Below are positions 1-9,895 of a stretch of DNA of 64,000 bases, in pieces; position 1 is the stretch's first letter, and each line of letters starts with the position of its first letter. The position numbers were made by a program, and so were the translations under genes. The stretch comes from Microbacterium phyllosphaerae. Its GTDB lineage: Bacteria; Actinomycetota; Actinomycetes; Actinomycetales; Microbacteriaceae. The stretch is from NCBI RefSeq assembly GCF_017876435.1, contig NZ_JAGIOA010000001.1:2542001-2606000 (forward strand), written 5' to 3'. Under the pieces are notes generated by a model. The model ran no database searches, was not told where the DNA came from, and saw only the letters and a list, made by a program, of their open reading frames with translations.

Positions 1-852
1 CGCCGGGGTGATGGCGACGAGACCCGCGACGGCACCGGAGGCGGCGCCGACCGACGTGGCCTTGCCGTCCTTGATGCGCTCGATGAGGATCCAGCCGAGG
101 ATCGCGGCAGCCGTGGCACCGAGGGTGTTCAGGCCGATGAGTCCGACGCCGCCCATGTCCTCGGCGAGCCACTCCGCGCCGGCGTTGAAGCCGAACCAGC
201 CGAACCACAGCAGCGCTGCGCCGAGGAGCGTCAGCGGCACGTTGTGCGGCTTGAGGATGCCCTTCTGGAAGCCGATGCGCTTGCCCAGGACGATGGCGAG
301 TGCGAGTGCGGCAGCACCTGCGTTGATGTGCACCGCGGTACCACCGGCGTAGTCGATCACACCGATTCCGCTGTCCTCACCGAAGAGGGCGGTGCCGAGG
401 TTCATGATCCAACCGCCACCCCAGACCCATGCGGCGACGGGGAAGTATCCGACGGTCGCGAAGACGCCGGCGAAGATCAGCCAGCTGCCGAACTTCGCAC
501 GGTCGGCGATCGCGCCCGAGATCAGGGCGACCGTGATGATCGCGAAGGTGGCGCCGTAGGCGACACCTAGGAGCGCGACGTTCGAGCCCTCACCGGCCGC
601 GAGGCTCGAGAGGCCGAAGTCGGCGAAGGGGTTGCCTGCGAAGGCGGTAGGGCTGTCGACGGCGCTCATCGAGAATCCGAAGAGGATCCAGAGCACTGCC
701 ACGAGACCGATCGAGCCGAAGCTCATCATCATCATGCTGACGACGCTCTTGGCCTTCACGAGGCCGCCGTAGAAGAAGGCGACGCCGGGCGTCATGAGCA
801 GTACGAGGGCGGTCGCGGTGATCGCCCAGGAGATGTTGCCTGGAGCATCCAT
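1..852 (-). CDS. amt: Ammonium transporter (Amt family), 3' part beyond window edge
   Basis: Integral membrane channel importing ammonium/ammonia. The reverse-strand frame is open from ATG at 852 to the window edge, giving the first 284 residues; full Amt proteins have about 400-450, so the C-terminal part is missing. Hydrophobic segments run throughout, with the family signatures GVAFFYGGLV near the N-terminus, WGGGWI, DYAGGTAVHINAG (about residues 165-177) and WFGWFGFNAG. The start follows a 5' region carrying a GlnR-like operator, which fits nitrogen-limitation control. No glnK is visible because downstream sequence lies outside the window. Family assignment is firm. Confidence 0.95.
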   Translation of the reverse strand, partial: MDAPGNISWAITATALVLLMTPGVAFFYGGLVKAKSVVSMMMMSFGSIGLVAVLWILFGFSMSAVDSPTAFAGNPFADFGLSSLAAGEGSNVALLGVAYGATFAIITVALISGAIADRAKFGSWLIFAGVFATVGYFPVAAWVWGGGWIMNLGTALFGEDSGIGVIDYAGGTAVHINAGAAALALAIVLGKRIGFQKGILKPHNVPLTLLGAALLWFGWFGFNAGAEWLAEDMGGVGLIGLNTLGATAAAILGWILIERIKDGKATSVGAASGAVAGLVAITPA

Positions 853-902
853 AGTCAAACCTCACATTCGGGAAACTGAGAGCTTCAGTGTGACGAGGCC
901 CG

Positions 903-940
903 ATTTCCGGAATGCGTGAGGTTTGTTGCGCTGACGTTAC
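903..940 (-). promoter_or_regulatory. GlnR-like operator upstream of amt
   Basis: Read on the reverse strand the site is GTAAC-n6-GCAAC-n6-CACGC-n6-GAAAT, matching the spacing of the actinobacterial GlnR box (gTnAC-n6-GaAAC, twice). The first a-site is perfect, both b-sites match 4 of 5, and the second a-site is poor. It lies 51-88 bases upstream of the amt start codon. A better copy precedes glnA at 52951-52988. GlnR control of amt and glnA is known in Streptomyces and Mycobacterium; here it is inferred. Confidence 0.65.
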
Positions 941-967
941 AGAGCGGCTCTGTGTGTGAACATCGCG

Positions 968-2017
968 TTACGCGACACTGCGATCCGCGTGTGTAAGTGC
1001 ATTGAGTCTGGAGATCGCGCGCAGGTACTTCTTGCGGTATCCCCCACCGAGCATCTCGTCGGCGAAGACCTGGTCGAGGCTCACGCCGGTGGCGACGACG
1101 GGGATCTGCGCGTCGTAGACGCGGTCGACGAATGCGACGAACCGCAGCGCCTCCGACTGATCGGTCAGCACGTGCACGTCACGGAGGCCCACGAGATCGA
1201 GGCCCGCGATCACACGCAGGTACCGAGAAGGGTGGACGCGCGCGAGGTGACGGATGACGTCGGCGAAGGAGTCGTCGGATGCCGTTCCCGCGGCAGCGCC
1301 GGTCTCGACGGCCGTCTCGTATTCACCGGCCTCGCTGACCACGGCGTGCCCGTCGAGCGCGCGCTGGCGGAAGTCGACTCCGTCGATCCGGATCGTCTGG
1401 AAGCTGTCGGACATCGCGTGGATCTCACGCAGGAAGTCCTGCGCCGCGAAGCGACCCTCGCCGAGCGCATTGGGAGGGGTGTTCGAAGTCGCCGCCAGCT
1501 TGGTGCCGGTGGGCACGAGCTCGCCGATGAGACGGGTCATCACCATCGTGTCGCCCGGATCGTCGAGTTCGAACTCGTCGATGCAGAGCAGATCCGCGCC
1601 CTTCAGAAGGTCGACCGTGTTCTTGTACCCCAGCGCACCCACGAGCGCCGTGTACTCGATGAACGATCCGAAGTACTTCCTCCGGGCCGGCATCGCGTGA
1701 TAGATCGACGCGAGCAGATGCGTCTTGCCGACGCCGAAGCCGCCGTCGAGGTAGACGCCCGGCTTCACTTCGGGTTCCTTCTTCGCACGGCTGAAGAATC
1801 CGCCCCGCTTGACCGGCGCTCCGCGTCCGGCGAAGCGGATCAGCGTCTCCTTCGCCTCCTCCTGGGAGGGATACGCCTCGTCCGCCCGATAGCTGTCGAA
1901 AGTGGCTCCGTCGAACTGGGGCGGCGGAACGAGACTCGCGAGCATCTCGGGACCGGTGACGGTCGGCTGGCGATCGGTCAGGTGCACGATGCCCGTGCGG
2001 CTGGGCGTGTCGGTCAT
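968..2017 (-). CDS. zapE: Cell division ATPase ZapE (AFG1-like)
   Basis: AAA+ ATPase of the ZapE/AFG1 family, associated with the division ring in proteobacteria; the actinobacterial role is less clear. Walker [10 protein letters not shown] lies at residues 92-100 and Walker [12 protein letters not shown] at about 143-153; the protein is 350 aa, normal for the family. An open frame extends 40 codons further upstream, but that part is not family-like, so ATG at 2017 is preferred. It is divergent from the sulfurtransferase gene starting at 2165. Confidence 0.9.
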   Translation of the reverse strand: MTDTPSRTGIVHLTDRQPTVTGPEMLASLVPPPQFDGATFDSYRADEAYPSQEEAKETLIRFAGRGAPVKRGGFFSRAKKEPEVKPGVYLDGGFGVGKTHLLASIYHAMPARRKYFGSFIEYTALVGALGYKNTVDLLKGADLLCIDEFELDDPGDTMVMTRLIGELVPTGTKLAATSNTPPNALGEGRFAAQDFLREIHAMSDSFQTIRIDGVDFRQRALDGHAVVSEAGEYETAVETGAAAGTASDDSFADVIRHLARVHPSRYLRVIAGLDLVGLRDVHVLTDQSEALRFVAFVDRVYDAQIPVVATGVSLDQVFADEMLGGGYRKKYLRAISRLNALTHADRSVA

Positions 2018-2164
2018 CAGGGTCCTGTATCGGGGGCGCACCTGTGTCGAAGTCTTACGAATCGGGTGCAGGGCGCACGGCGTGGATCTATCGTCGAAGT
2101 ATCGGCTCCACATTACGCCGTCAACGCCCTGCATCATCGCCGCTCACCGTCTGAGGAGATCCCT

Positions 2165-3058
2165 GTGGCCATCGAGTTCGACACCACTTCGTCCAAGTTC
2201 GCCGAGTACGCCGAGCCCGGCCGCCTCGTCACCACCGAGTGGCTCGCGGAACGCCTCGGAAGCCCGGGTCTGGTCGTGGTCGAATCCGATGAGGATGTGC
2301 TCCTGTACGAGACGGGGCACATTCCCGGCGCCGTGAAGGTCGACTGGCACACCGAGCTCAACGACCCGGTGGTGCGCGACTACGTCGACGGCGAGGGCTT
2401 CGCGAAGCTGCTGAGCAGCAAGGGCATCTCCCGCGACGACACCGTGGTGATCTACGGCGACAAGAACAACTGGTGGGCCGCCTACGCGCTGTGGGTCTTC
2501 TCGCTCTTCGGCCACGAGGACGTGCGCCTGCTCGACGGGGGCCGCGACCGCTGGATCTCTGAGGGCCGCGAGATCACGCGTGACGCGTCGACGCCCTCGC
2601 CGACCGAGTATCCCGTCGTGGAGCGCGATGACTCCGTCATCCGCGCCTACAAGGAGGACGTGCTCGCCCACATCGGCAGCCCTCTGATCGACGTCCGCTC
2701 CCCCGAGGAGTACAGCGGAGAGCGCACCACGGCGCCCGCGTACCCCGAAGAGGGCACGCTGCGCGCCGGCCACATCCCGACCGCGCAGAGCGTGCCGTGG
2801 GCGAAGGCCGTGGCCGAGGACGGCGGTTTCAAGTCCCGCGCCGAACTCGACGCCATCTACCGCGACGGTGCGGGCCTCGCCGACGGTGACGACGTCGTCG
2901 CGTACTGCCGCATCGGCGAGCGTTCCAGCCACACGTGGTTCGTTCTCAAGCACCTGCTGGGCTTCGAGAACGTGCGCAACTACGACGGATCGTGGACCGA
3001 GTGGGGCAGCGCCGTCCGCGTCCCGATCGTCACCGGCGCGGAGCCCGGTTCCCTCTGA
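2165..3058 (+). CDS. Thiosulfate/3-mercaptopyruvate sulfurtransferase
   Basis: Two-domain rhodanese (297 aa) transferring sulfane sulfur from thiosulfate or mercaptopyruvate to a thiophilic acceptor. The catalytic loop CRIGERS begins at Cys248 in the C-terminal domain, as in actinobacterial CysA/SseA-type enzymes; the N-terminal domain (about 20-130) is the inactive rhodanese fold. The reading frame is open far upstream, but that extension is antisense to zapE. GTG at 2165 is chosen because TGAGGAG lies 5 bases before it. It is followed at once by a SufE-family gene, so the two probably form a sulfur-handling unit. Confidence 0.9.
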   Translation: MAIEFDTTSSKFAEYAEPGRLVTTEWLAERLGSPGLVVVESDEDVLLYETGHIPGAVKVDWHTELNDPVVRDYVDGEGFAKLLSSKGISRDDTVVIYGDKNNWWAAYALWVFSLFGHEDVRLLDGGRDRWISEGREITRDASTPSPTEYPVVERDDSVIRAYKEDVLAHIGSPLIDVRSPEEYSGERTTAPAYPEEGTLRAGHIPTAQSVPWAKAVAEDGGFKSRAELDAIYRDGAGLADGDDVVAYCRIGERSSHTWFVLKHLLGFENVRNYDGSWTEWGSAVRVPIVTGAEPGSL

Positions 3059-3077
3059 TCGTGTGACAATGACAGGG

Positions 3078-3509
3078 ATGAGCACCAGCGAAGTTCCTGA
3101 CACCCTCGCCGAGATCCGCGACGGATTCCTCGAGACCCCTGAGGCAGATCGCCTGCTGCTCCTGTTGGAGTACTCGGACGAGCTGCCCGAGGTCTCCGAG
3201 GAGGTCGCGAACCACCCCGAGATGTGCGAGCGCGTGGCCGAGTGCCAGTCGCCCGTCTACATCTACGTCGAGGTGAACGACGGGATCGTGACCATGCACG
3301 CGACCGCTCCGCCCGAGGCACCGACGACCCGCGGTTTCGCGAGCATCCTCGTGCAGGGCATCACCGGCCTCACGGCCGACGAGGTGCTGGCGATCCCCGA
3401 CGACTACCCGCAGTCGATCGGACTCACGAAAGCCGTCTCACCGCTGCGCATCGGCGGAATGACCGGGATGCTGATGCGTGCCAAGAAGCAGGTCACGCAG
3501 AAGCGCTGA
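3078..3509 (+). CDS. SufE family protein
   Basis: SufE proteins accept sulfur from a cysteine desulfurase and pass it to Fe-S cluster assembly. The protein is 143 aa with the conserved sulfur-acceptor cysteine in the ERVAECQSPV motif (about residue 55) and the C-terminal GMLMRAKKQ typical of actinobacterial members. It lies 19 bases after the sulfurtransferase stop, so co-transcription is likely. An in-frame ATG at 3069 would add three residues; neither start has a strong ribosome binding site. The 3' end overlaps the convergent hydrolase gene by 17 bases. Confidence 0.85.
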   Translation: MSTSEVPDTLAEIRDGFLETPEADRLLLLLEYSDELPEVSEEVANHPEMCERVAECQSPVYIYVEVNDGIVTMHATAPPEAPTTRGFASILVQGITGLTADEVLAIPDDYPQSIGLTKAVSPLRIGGMTGMLMRAKKQVTQKR

Positions 3510-4647
3510 AGCCCTGCATGCGGAGCCATTCGGTGATGGCGTCGCTCCAGCCCGCCTGGTCGTAGTTCCACAGCTTGGTGTGACGCGCCCCCGAGAACGG
3601 CGGCATCGTCACCAGGTCCGGCCTGGCCTCCTGCAGTGCGTGCGAGGCGTCGGCGGGGACGAACCCGTCATCGTCGCTGTGCAGGATGAGGATCGGGACC
3701 GACAGTTCCTCGGCGCGGGCGACCATGTCGAGCCGGTCGAACGGGATCGCGTCGTCGGCGCCGCTGAGCCGTGCCGTGAGCGGCAGCGAGAGAGCGCTCA
3801 TCGCGAGGTCGGGCAGCGGAGCGCGCATCCCGGCCTCCCGTGCCTGGAATCGCAGCACCGTGCGCCAGTCGACGACGGGCGACTCGAGGATCAGCCCGGC
3901 GATGCGATCGCGATTGCCCGAGTTGACGGCCGTCTGCAGCGCGACGGCCCCGCCCATGGACCAGCCCATCAGGATCACCCGGTCGGCGCCGTGGCGCAGC
4001 GCATACGCGATCGCGGCGTCGACGTCGCGCCACTCCGAGGCACCCAGGGCGTAGGCGCCGCTGCGGCTGCGAGGGGCCTCACCGTCGTTCCGGTAGGACA
4101 CGACGAGATTCGGGAAGCCGGCCGCATGCAGCAACGGCACCGCACGAAGGCACTCGGCGCGAGTGACGCCCCGCCCGTGCACCTGCACGACCCAGGTCGA
4201 CGACTCCGCCGGGAAGAACCACGCGGGGCACGGGCCCGCAGGCGATCCGATGAGCACGTTCTCCCAGCGGAGGTGGAGTTCACTCGGCGTGGCGTAGTAC
4301 CAGCCGCTGAACGCCGCAGTCCGATCGACCCGTGCGCCGGGCTCGATCTGCGTGAGCAGCTTGCGACGCACCGTGGTGGCATCGGCGCTGAGCACCGCAC
4401 CGAGCTTCACGTAGCCGTAGGTGCCCGACGTGAACAGGCCGTATCGACCCGGCAGCTCGGTGTCACGCGTGCGGGTCAGCTCGATCGTCTGGGCGCCCGT
4501 GTCGACCGCGAGGATCTCTGCATCGGCAGGACGCTTCGCAGGGATCACGACCCGTCGGGCGATGCTGAGCACGAGCAGAGCCATCGCCGCCCCGAGAGCG
4601 AAGACTGCAGGGACAAGGAGCGCAACGGCGTGCCTGAGACTCTTCAT
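3493..4647 (-). CDS. Alpha/beta hydrolase with N-terminal membrane anchor
   Basis: A 384-aa serine hydrolase. An N-terminal hydrophobic stretch (about residues 7-30) suggests a signal anchor with the catalytic domain outside the membrane. The nucleophile elbow GWSMG places Ser230; the acid is probably in HSDDDGFVP (about 323-331) and the histidine in GARHTKLW (His356). The substrate is unknown; the layout resembles prolyl-oligopeptidase-like or acyl-peptide esterases. It is convergent with the SufE gene and overlaps its 3' end. Confidence 0.85.
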   Translation of the reverse strand: MKSLRHAVALLVPAVFALGAAMALLVLSIARRVVIPAKRPADAEILAVDTGAQTIELTRTRDTELPGRYGLFTSGTYGYVKLGAVLSADATTVRRKLLTQIEPGARVDRTAAFSGWYYATPSELHLRWENVLIGSPAGPCPAWFFPAESSTWVVQVHGRGVTRAECLRAVPLLHAAGFPNLVVSYRNDGEAPRSRSGAYALGASEWRDVDAAIAYALRHGADRVILMGWSMGGAVALQTAVNSGNRDRIAGLILESPVVDWRTVLRFQAREAGMRAPLPDLAMSALSLPLTARLSGADDAIPFDRLDMVARAEELSVPILILHSDDDGFVPADASHALQEARPDLVTMPPFSGARHTKLWNYDQAGWSDAITEWLRMQGFSASA

Positions 4648-4672
4648 CGCTTCCTGACTCTAGCCTGTTGCC

Positions 4673-5254
4673 GTGACCGCACACCCCGATGCCGGGACGA
4701 TCTTCGACGCCGCAGTGGCTGAGCTGCGTGATATCGCGTTCCGCGCGGACATCACGATCCGTGAGATCCCCACGCCGCAAGGCCTCGCCCCGCACGCCCT
4801 CGCGCTCGCCGCCGACGTCCGCCCGGACGACGAGGGCGAGTCCGCCTACGGGACGGGCCGGTTCGTACTGCTGCACGATCCCGACTCGCCGTCCGCGTGG
4901 GACGGCGCATGGAGGATCATCATCTTCGCCCAGGCGCCGCTGGAGACGGAGATCGGCACCGACCCCCTCCTCGCCGACGTGACGTGGTCCTGGCTGGTCG
5001 ACGCCCTCGACTCCCGTGGGGCCGGATATCACTCCGCGTCCGGCACATCGACCAAGACCCTCTCGAAGGGCTTCGGTTCTCTCGCGGTCGAAGGGGACGG
5101 CGCCCAGATAGAGTTGAGGGCGTCCTGGACACCCGATGGCCCGTTCCGACCGCACGTCGAAGCATGGGTCGAACTGGTCGGGATGCTGGCGGGTCTTCCG
5201 CCCGGTTCCGAGGGCATCGCCGTGATCGGCGCGCGAAAGGCAGCACGTGACTGA
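4673..5254 (+). CDS. DUF3000 domain protein
   Basis: A 193-aa protein of the actinobacterial DUF3000 family, function unknown. Hallmarks are GRFVLLHDPDSPSAWDG in the middle, WSWLVDAL, and the C-terminal SWTPDG...HVEAWVELVG region. Start GTG at 4673 is 25 bases from the divergent hydrolase start. Its stop overlaps the start of the RNase D gene, a pairing that recurs in actinobacteria (in mycobacteria, as I recall, DUF3000 also precedes rnd and dxs), so the two are probably translated together. Confidence 0.85.
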   Translation: MTAHPDAGTIFDAAVAELRDIAFRADITIREIPTPQGLAPHALALAADVRPDDEGESAYGTGRFVLLHDPDSPSAWDGAWRIIIFAQAPLETEIGTDPLLADVTWSWLVDALDSRGAGYHSASGTSTKTLSKGFGSLAVEGDGAQIELRASWTPDGPFRPHVEAWVELVGMLAGLPPGSEGIAVIGARKAARD

Positions 5255-6440
5255 ATACTCCGTGATCTCCGACGTCTCGGAGTTCCGTGCGGCGTGTGCC
5301 GCACTCGCCGCAGGCACAGGCCCTGTCGCCGTCGACGTCGAGCGGGCATCCGGATTCCGCTACTCCCAGCGCGCCTACCTCGTGCAGGTGTTCCGCCGCG
5401 ACGCGGGGGTATTCCTCTTCGATCCGCCGGCCCTCGGTGATTTCAGCCCTCTCCAGGAGGCGATCGGCGATGTGCAGTGGATCTTCCACGCCGCCAGCCA
5501 GGACCTCCCCTCGCTGCGCGAACTCGATCTGCTCCCCCCGTCGATCTTCGACACCGAGCTCGCCTCGCGGCTGCTCGGGCACGAGCGCGTCGGTCTCGCC
5601 GCCGTCGTCGAGAACACCCTGGGCATCACGCTGAAGAAGGAGCACTCGGCCGCGGACTGGTCGACACGGCCGCTCCCCGCGGCCTGGCTGGAGTACGCGG
5701 CTCTCGACGTACTGCACCTGATCGACGTCTACGAGGCGCTCGAGGCAGAGCTCGAGGAGCAGGGCAAGACGGAGTTCGCCGCAGAGGAGTTCGCCGCGAC
5801 CCTCACGCGACTCCCCAAACCGCCGCGCGAAGACCCGTGGCGCCGGCTGAGCGGACTCCACCAGGTACGCGGAGCCCGCAATCTCGCGGTCGCGCGATCG
5901 CTCTGGCAGGCCCGAGAGGCCTTCGCGCAGGATCAGGACGTCTCCCCCGGTCGACTCGTTCCCGACCGGTCGCTGATCGCGGCCCTGCTGGCGAACCCGC
6001 AGAGCAAGCAGGCGCTCGCCGGTGTCAAGGACTTCCAGGGTCGCGCGAGCCGCACGCAGCTCGACCGCTGGTGGCAGGCGTTCGTCGACGGGCGCGCAAC
6101 CGAGGAGCTTCCTCGCGAGCGCGTTCCCAGCGATGCCCTCCCGCCCCCTCGTGCCTGGTCCGACCGCAATCCCGAGGCCGACGCTCGTCTCAAGGCCGCA
6201 CGCCCCGTGATCGAGGCGACGGCAGAGGAACTCGGGATGCCGACCGAGAATCTGCTGACGCCCGACTACCTTCGCCGCGTGGCCTGGGACGTCCCCGGAA
6301 CGACCCCGGAGGCCATCGGCGACGCCCTCGCCGCCCTCGGTGCACGTCCGTGGCAGATTGCACAGACTGCACAGAAGATCGCCGACGCCTTTGTAGAAGC
6401 CGCGCAAACGCCCGACGAGACGTCCCCGACCGCTTCGTAG
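5247..6440 (+). CDS. rnd: Ribonuclease D (DEDD exonuclease with HRDC domain)
   Basis: 3'-5' exoribonuclease of the RNase D family, expected to trim structured RNA precursors such as tRNA. The DEDD exonuclease domain occupies about residues 15-190, with Asp30/Glu32 in VDVERASG, an Asp in HAASQDLPSL, and the last motif in YAALDV. An HRDC domain follows at about 205-290. Start GTG at 5247 overlaps the DUF3000 stop codon by 8 bases. Length (397 aa) is normal. Confidence 0.92.
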   Translation: MTEYSVISDVSEFRAACAALAAGTGPVAVDVERASGFRYSQRAYLVQVFRRDAGVFLFDPPALGDFSPLQEAIGDVQWIFHAASQDLPSLRELDLLPPSIFDTELASRLLGHERVGLAAVVENTLGITLKKEHSAADWSTRPLPAAWLEYAALDVLHLIDVYEALEAELEEQGKTEFAAEEFAATLTRLPKPPREDPWRRLSGLHQVRGARNLAVARSLWQAREAFAQDQDVSPGRLVPDRSLIAALLANPQSKQALAGVKDFQGRASRTQLDRWWQAFVDGRATEELPRERVPSDALPPPRAWSDRNPEADARLKAARPVIEATAEELGMPTENLLTPDYLRRVAWDVPGTTPEAIGDALAALGARPWQIAQTAQKIADAFVEAAQTPDETSPTAS

Positions 6441-6513
6441 GTTCGATCCAAGCGATTCCTCCCGGTTTCCGGCCCTCCCTAGACTGAGGCCACCGCACAA
6501 ACTTGGAGGCAGA

Positions 6514-7719
6514 GTGGCCGAGATCTCGGACGTCTTCTTCGTCGATGGAGTGCGCACCCCCTTCGGGCGCGCCGGCGAAAAGGGCATGTACTGGAACACC
6601 CGCGCTGATGACCTCGCCGTCAAGGCGACCATCGGCCTGATGGAGCGGAACGCGGCCGTGCCTGCCGACCGCATCGACGATGTCGCCATCGCGGCGACGA
6701 GTCAGACGGGCGACCAGGGCCTGACCCTGGGACGCTCGGTGGCCATCCTCGCCGGACTCCCGCAGACGGTTCCCGGCCTCGCCGTCGAGCGCATGTGCGC
6801 CGGAGCGATGACCAGCGTCACGACCATGGGCGCGTCCATCGGTGTCGGCATGTACGACTTCGCCCTCGCCGGCGGCGTCGAGCACATGGGTCACCACCCG
6901 ATCGGCGGCAATGCAGACCCCAACCCGCGTTTCGTCGCGGAGAGGATGGTCGACCCGGGCGCCCTGAACATGGGCGTCACGGCGGAGCGCATCTTCGATC
7001 GCTTCCCGCACCTCACCAAGGAGCGCTCCGACCGGTTCGGCATGCTCAGCCAGCACAAGGTGCAGGCCGCCTACGAGGCCGGCAAGATCCAGCCCGATCT
7101 CGTGTCCGTCGCGACCAAGAGCGCCGACGGCGCCTGGGGCCTCGCCACGGAGGACGAGGGCCGTCGCCCCCAGACGACGTTGGAGGACCTCGCGGCTCTC
7201 AAGACGCCGTTCCGTCCGCACGGCCGCGTCACAGCCGGCACATCGTCGCCCCTCACCGACGGCGCGACGATGTCGCTGCTCGCCGGAGGCGGTGCGGTGA
7301 AGGAGTTCGGCCTCGCGCCGAAGATGCGCATGGTGTCGTTCGCGTTCGCAGGCGTCCAGCCCGAGATCATGGGCATCGGCCCGATCCCCTCGAGCGAGAA
7401 GGCGCTGAAGAAGGCCGGGCTCACGATCGCCGACATCGGCCTGTTCGAGCTCAACGAGGCTTTCGCGATCCAGGTCATCTCGCTGCTCGACCACTTCGGG
7501 ATCGCCGACGACGACCCCCGTGTCAACCAGTGGGGCGGCGCGATCGCACTCGGACACCCGCTCGCGGCATCCGGTGTGCGTCTGATGATCCAGCTCGCGG
7601 CGCAGTTCGCCGAGCGCCCTGACGTGCGCTACGGTCTGACGGCCATGTGCGTCGGTCTCGGACAGGGCGGCTCCGTCATCTGGGAGAACCCGCACTTCGA
7701 CGGCAAGAAGAGGAAGTAA
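6514..7719 (+). CDS. fadA: Acetyl-CoA acyltransferase (3-ketoacyl-CoA thiolase)
   Basis: Thiolase catalysing the last step of beta-oxidation, 3-ketoacyl-CoA cleavage with CoA. The protein has 401 aa with the acyl-accepting Cys95 in VERMCAGAMT, the His motif GHPLAASG and the C-terminal cysteine motif MCVGLGQGG. Start GTG at 6514 is preceded by GGAGG at 6505-6509. A TAGACT hexamer at 6480-6485 is a plausible -10. It lies 6 bases before the fadB-type gene, so the two form the trifunctional beta-oxidation complex. Confidence 0.93.
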   Translation: MAEISDVFFVDGVRTPFGRAGEKGMYWNTRADDLAVKATIGLMERNAAVPADRIDDVAIAATSQTGDQGLTLGRSVAILAGLPQTVPGLAVERMCAGAMTSVTTMGASIGVGMYDFALAGGVEHMGHHPIGGNADPNPRFVAERMVDPGALNMGVTAERIFDRFPHLTKERSDRFGMLSQHKVQAAYEAGKIQPDLVSVATKSADGAWGLATEDEGRRPQTTLEDLAALKTPFRPHGRVTAGTSSPLTDGATMSLLAGGGAVKEFGLAPKMRMVSFAFAGVQPEIMGIGPIPSSEKALKKAGLTIADIGLFELNEAFAIQVISLLDHFGIADDDPRVNQWGGAIALGHPLAASGVRLMIQLAAQFAERPDVRYGLTAMCVGLGQGGSVIWENPHFDGKKRK

Positions 7720-7725
7720 GCGCCG

Positions 7726-9885
7726 ATGGCACACTCGATTTCCGAACAGTACGCGAACGTCGACTTCTCCCCGATCCAGGCCCTCACCGAGGGTGAGGTG
7801 ATCACGCACTCTCCAGTGCGCGACATCCGCCTCGCCTCGGGCAAGGTCCTCGCTCTGATCACCCTCGACAACGGACGCGACCACACGCGGCCGAACACGC
7901 TGGGTCCGGCGACGCTCACCGCTCTCGGCGAGACGCTCGACGGCCTCGCCGCCCGCGCCGCCACCGGCGAGATCCAGGCGGTCGGCATCACCGGCAAGCA
8001 GTACATCCTGGCCGCAGGTGCCGACCTCTCCGACATCAGCAAGGTCGGCTCGCGTGACAACGCCCGCCTGATCGCGCAGCTCGGCCACAAGGTGCTGGGC
8101 AAGTTCGGCGAGCTCGGTGTTCCCTCGTTCGCGTTCGTGAACGGGCTCGCGCTCGGCGGCGGCCTCGAGATCGCGCTGAACTCCAGTTATCGCACGGTCG
8201 ACGCGTCTGCCGCGGCGATCGCGCTGCCCGAGGTCTTCCTCGGGATCATCCCCGGCTGGGGTGGCGCCTACCTGCTGCCGAACCTGATCGGCATCGAGAA
8301 TGCCCTCGAGGTCGTCATCTCGAATCCACTGAAGCAGAACCGGATGCTGAAGCCGCAGCAGGCGTTCGACCTGGGCATCGTCGATGCGATCTTCCCCGCG
8401 GCGAACTACCTCGAGAACTCGCTCGCCTGGGCGGACGCGGTGCTCGGCGGCAAGAAGGTCGAGCGCAAGAACGAACCAGGAAAGATCGAGCGACTCACCA
8501 AGTGGCCGATCGCCGTCAAGATGGCGCGCGGGATGCTCGAGTCGAAGATCGGCACCGTGCCGAAGTCGCCGTACGCCGCACTCGAGCTGCTCGACAAGGC
8601 GAAGAGCGGCACCAAGGCCGAGGGCTTCGCCCGAGAGGACGAGGCACTCGCCGAACTCGTGACGGGCGACCAGTTCGCGGCATCCATGTACGCGTTCGAT
8701 CTCGTGCAGAAGCGCGCCAAGCGTCCGGTCGGCGCGCCCGACAAGGCTCTCGCGAAGAAGGTCACCAAGGTCGGCATCATCGGGGCGGGGCTCATGGCGA
8801 GCCAGTTCGCGCTGCTGTTCGTGCGCAAGCTGCAGGTGCCCGTGCTGATCACCGACCTCGACCAGGCGCGTGTCGACAAGGGCGTCGCCTACATCCACGA
8901 GGAGATCGGCAAGCTCGAGGGCAAGGGCCGCCTGGACGCGGACTCCGCGAACAAGCTGCGTGCGCTGGTCACCGGCACGACCGACAAGAGCCTGTACGCG
9001 GACTGCGACTTCGTCATCGAGGCCGTGTTCGAGGAGGTCGGAGTCAAGCAGCAGGTGTTCGGTGAGATCGAGAAGATCATCGCCGAGGACGCGATCCTCG
9101 CGACCAACACCTCGTCGCTGTCGGTCGAGGAGATCGGTGCGAAGCTCGCTCACCCCGAGCGCCTCGTCGGCTTCCACTTCTTCAACCCGGTCGCCGTGAT
9201 GCCCCTGATCGAGATCGTGAAGACGCCGACCACGTCGGAGGCGGCGCTGTCGACCGCGTTCGTCGTCGCGAAGAACCTGGGCAAGAACGCGGTGCTCACC
9301 GCTGACGCCCCCGGATTCGTGGTGAACCGCCTGCTGGCGAAGGTCATGGGTGAGGCAGCGCGCGCGGTCTACGAAGGCACTCCGATCACGGACGTCGAGA
9401 AGGCGTTCGCGCCGCTCGGACTGCCGATGGGACCGTTCCAGCTGATCGACCTGGTCGGATGGAAGGTCGCCGCTCACGTGCAGGACACGATGGCGCACGC
9501 GTTCCCGGAGCGCTTCTACGCGAACGAGAACTTCCACGCCCTCGCGGAGCTCGACGCGGTGATCGAGAAGGACAAGGGCGGTCGGGTCACCGGCTGGACG
9601 AAGCAGGCCGAGAAGCTGCTGAAGCCCGCCGTCGGCAAGACTCCCGCGTCGGCCGAGACGATCCTGCACCGGGTGCAGGACGGCCTCGCGAGCGAGATCA
9701 AGCTCATGCTCGACGAGGGGGTCGTACCCGAGGTCGAGGACATCGATCTGTGCCTCATCCTCGGCGCCGGCTGGCCGTTCATCGACGGTGGGGCCTCGCC
9801 CTACCTCGATCGTGAGGGCGCCTCGGAGCGCGCCTTCGGCGGAGAGTTCCACACGCCGCAGATCCGCGGTATCGAGAGCCGCTGA
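7726..9885 (+). CDS. fadB: 3-hydroxyacyl-CoA dehydrogenase / enoyl-CoA hydratase (FadB type)
   Basis: Bifunctional beta-oxidation alpha subunit, 719 aa. The N-terminal crotonase domain (about 1-210) has NGLALGGGLEIAL and PEVFLGIIPGWGG. The NAD-binding domain starts at KVGIIGAGLMAS (about 345) and carries HFFNP with the catalytic histidine, followed by the C-terminal helical domain with APGFVVNRLL. The nucleotide motif reads GAGLMAS where GAGxMG is common, a small variation. Its partner thiolase lies 6 bases upstream. Confidence 0.93.
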   Translation: MAHSISEQYANVDFSPIQALTEGEVITHSPVRDIRLASGKVLALITLDNGRDHTRPNTLGPATLTALGETLDGLAARAATGEIQAVGITGKQYILAAGADLSDISKVGSRDNARLIAQLGHKVLGKFGELGVPSFAFVNGLALGGGLEIALNSSYRTVDASAAAIALPEVFLGIIPGWGGAYLLPNLIGIENALEVVISNPLKQNRMLKPQQAFDLGIVDAIFPAANYLENSLAWADAVLGGKKVERKNEPGKIERLTKWPIAVKMARGMLESKIGTVPKSPYAALELLDKAKSGTKAEGFAREDEALAELVTGDQFAASMYAFDLVQKRAKRPVGAPDKALAKKVTKVGIIGAGLMASQFALLFVRKLQVPVLITDLDQARVDKGVAYIHEEIGKLEGKGRLDADSANKLRALVTGTTDKSLYADCDFVIEAVFEEVGVKQQVFGEIEKIIAEDAILATNTSSLSVEEIGAKLAHPERLVGFHFFNPVAVMPLIEIVKTPTTSEAALSTAFVVAKNLGKNAVLTADAPGFVVNRLLAKVMGEAARAVYEGTPITDVEKAFAPLGLPMGPFQLIDLVGWKVAAHVQDTMAHAFPERFYANENFHALAELDAVIEKDKGGRVTGWTKQAEKLLKPAVGKTPASAETILHRVQDGLASEIKLMLDEGVVPEVEDIDLCLILGAGWPFIDGGASPYLDREGASERAFGGEFHTPQIRGIESR

Positions 9886-9895
9886 TCGGATGCAT

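Noticed and set aside
956..2164. Upstream 400-codon extension of the sulfurtransferase frame
   Set aside because: Antisense to zapE; a good ribosome binding site precedes GTG 2165.
6190..9852. Very long reverse-strand open frame (1220 codons) opposite fadA and fadB
   Set aside because: Composition is Arg/Glu/Leu/Val shuffled with no domain; it mirrors the real genes' codon bias. Artefact of high GC content.
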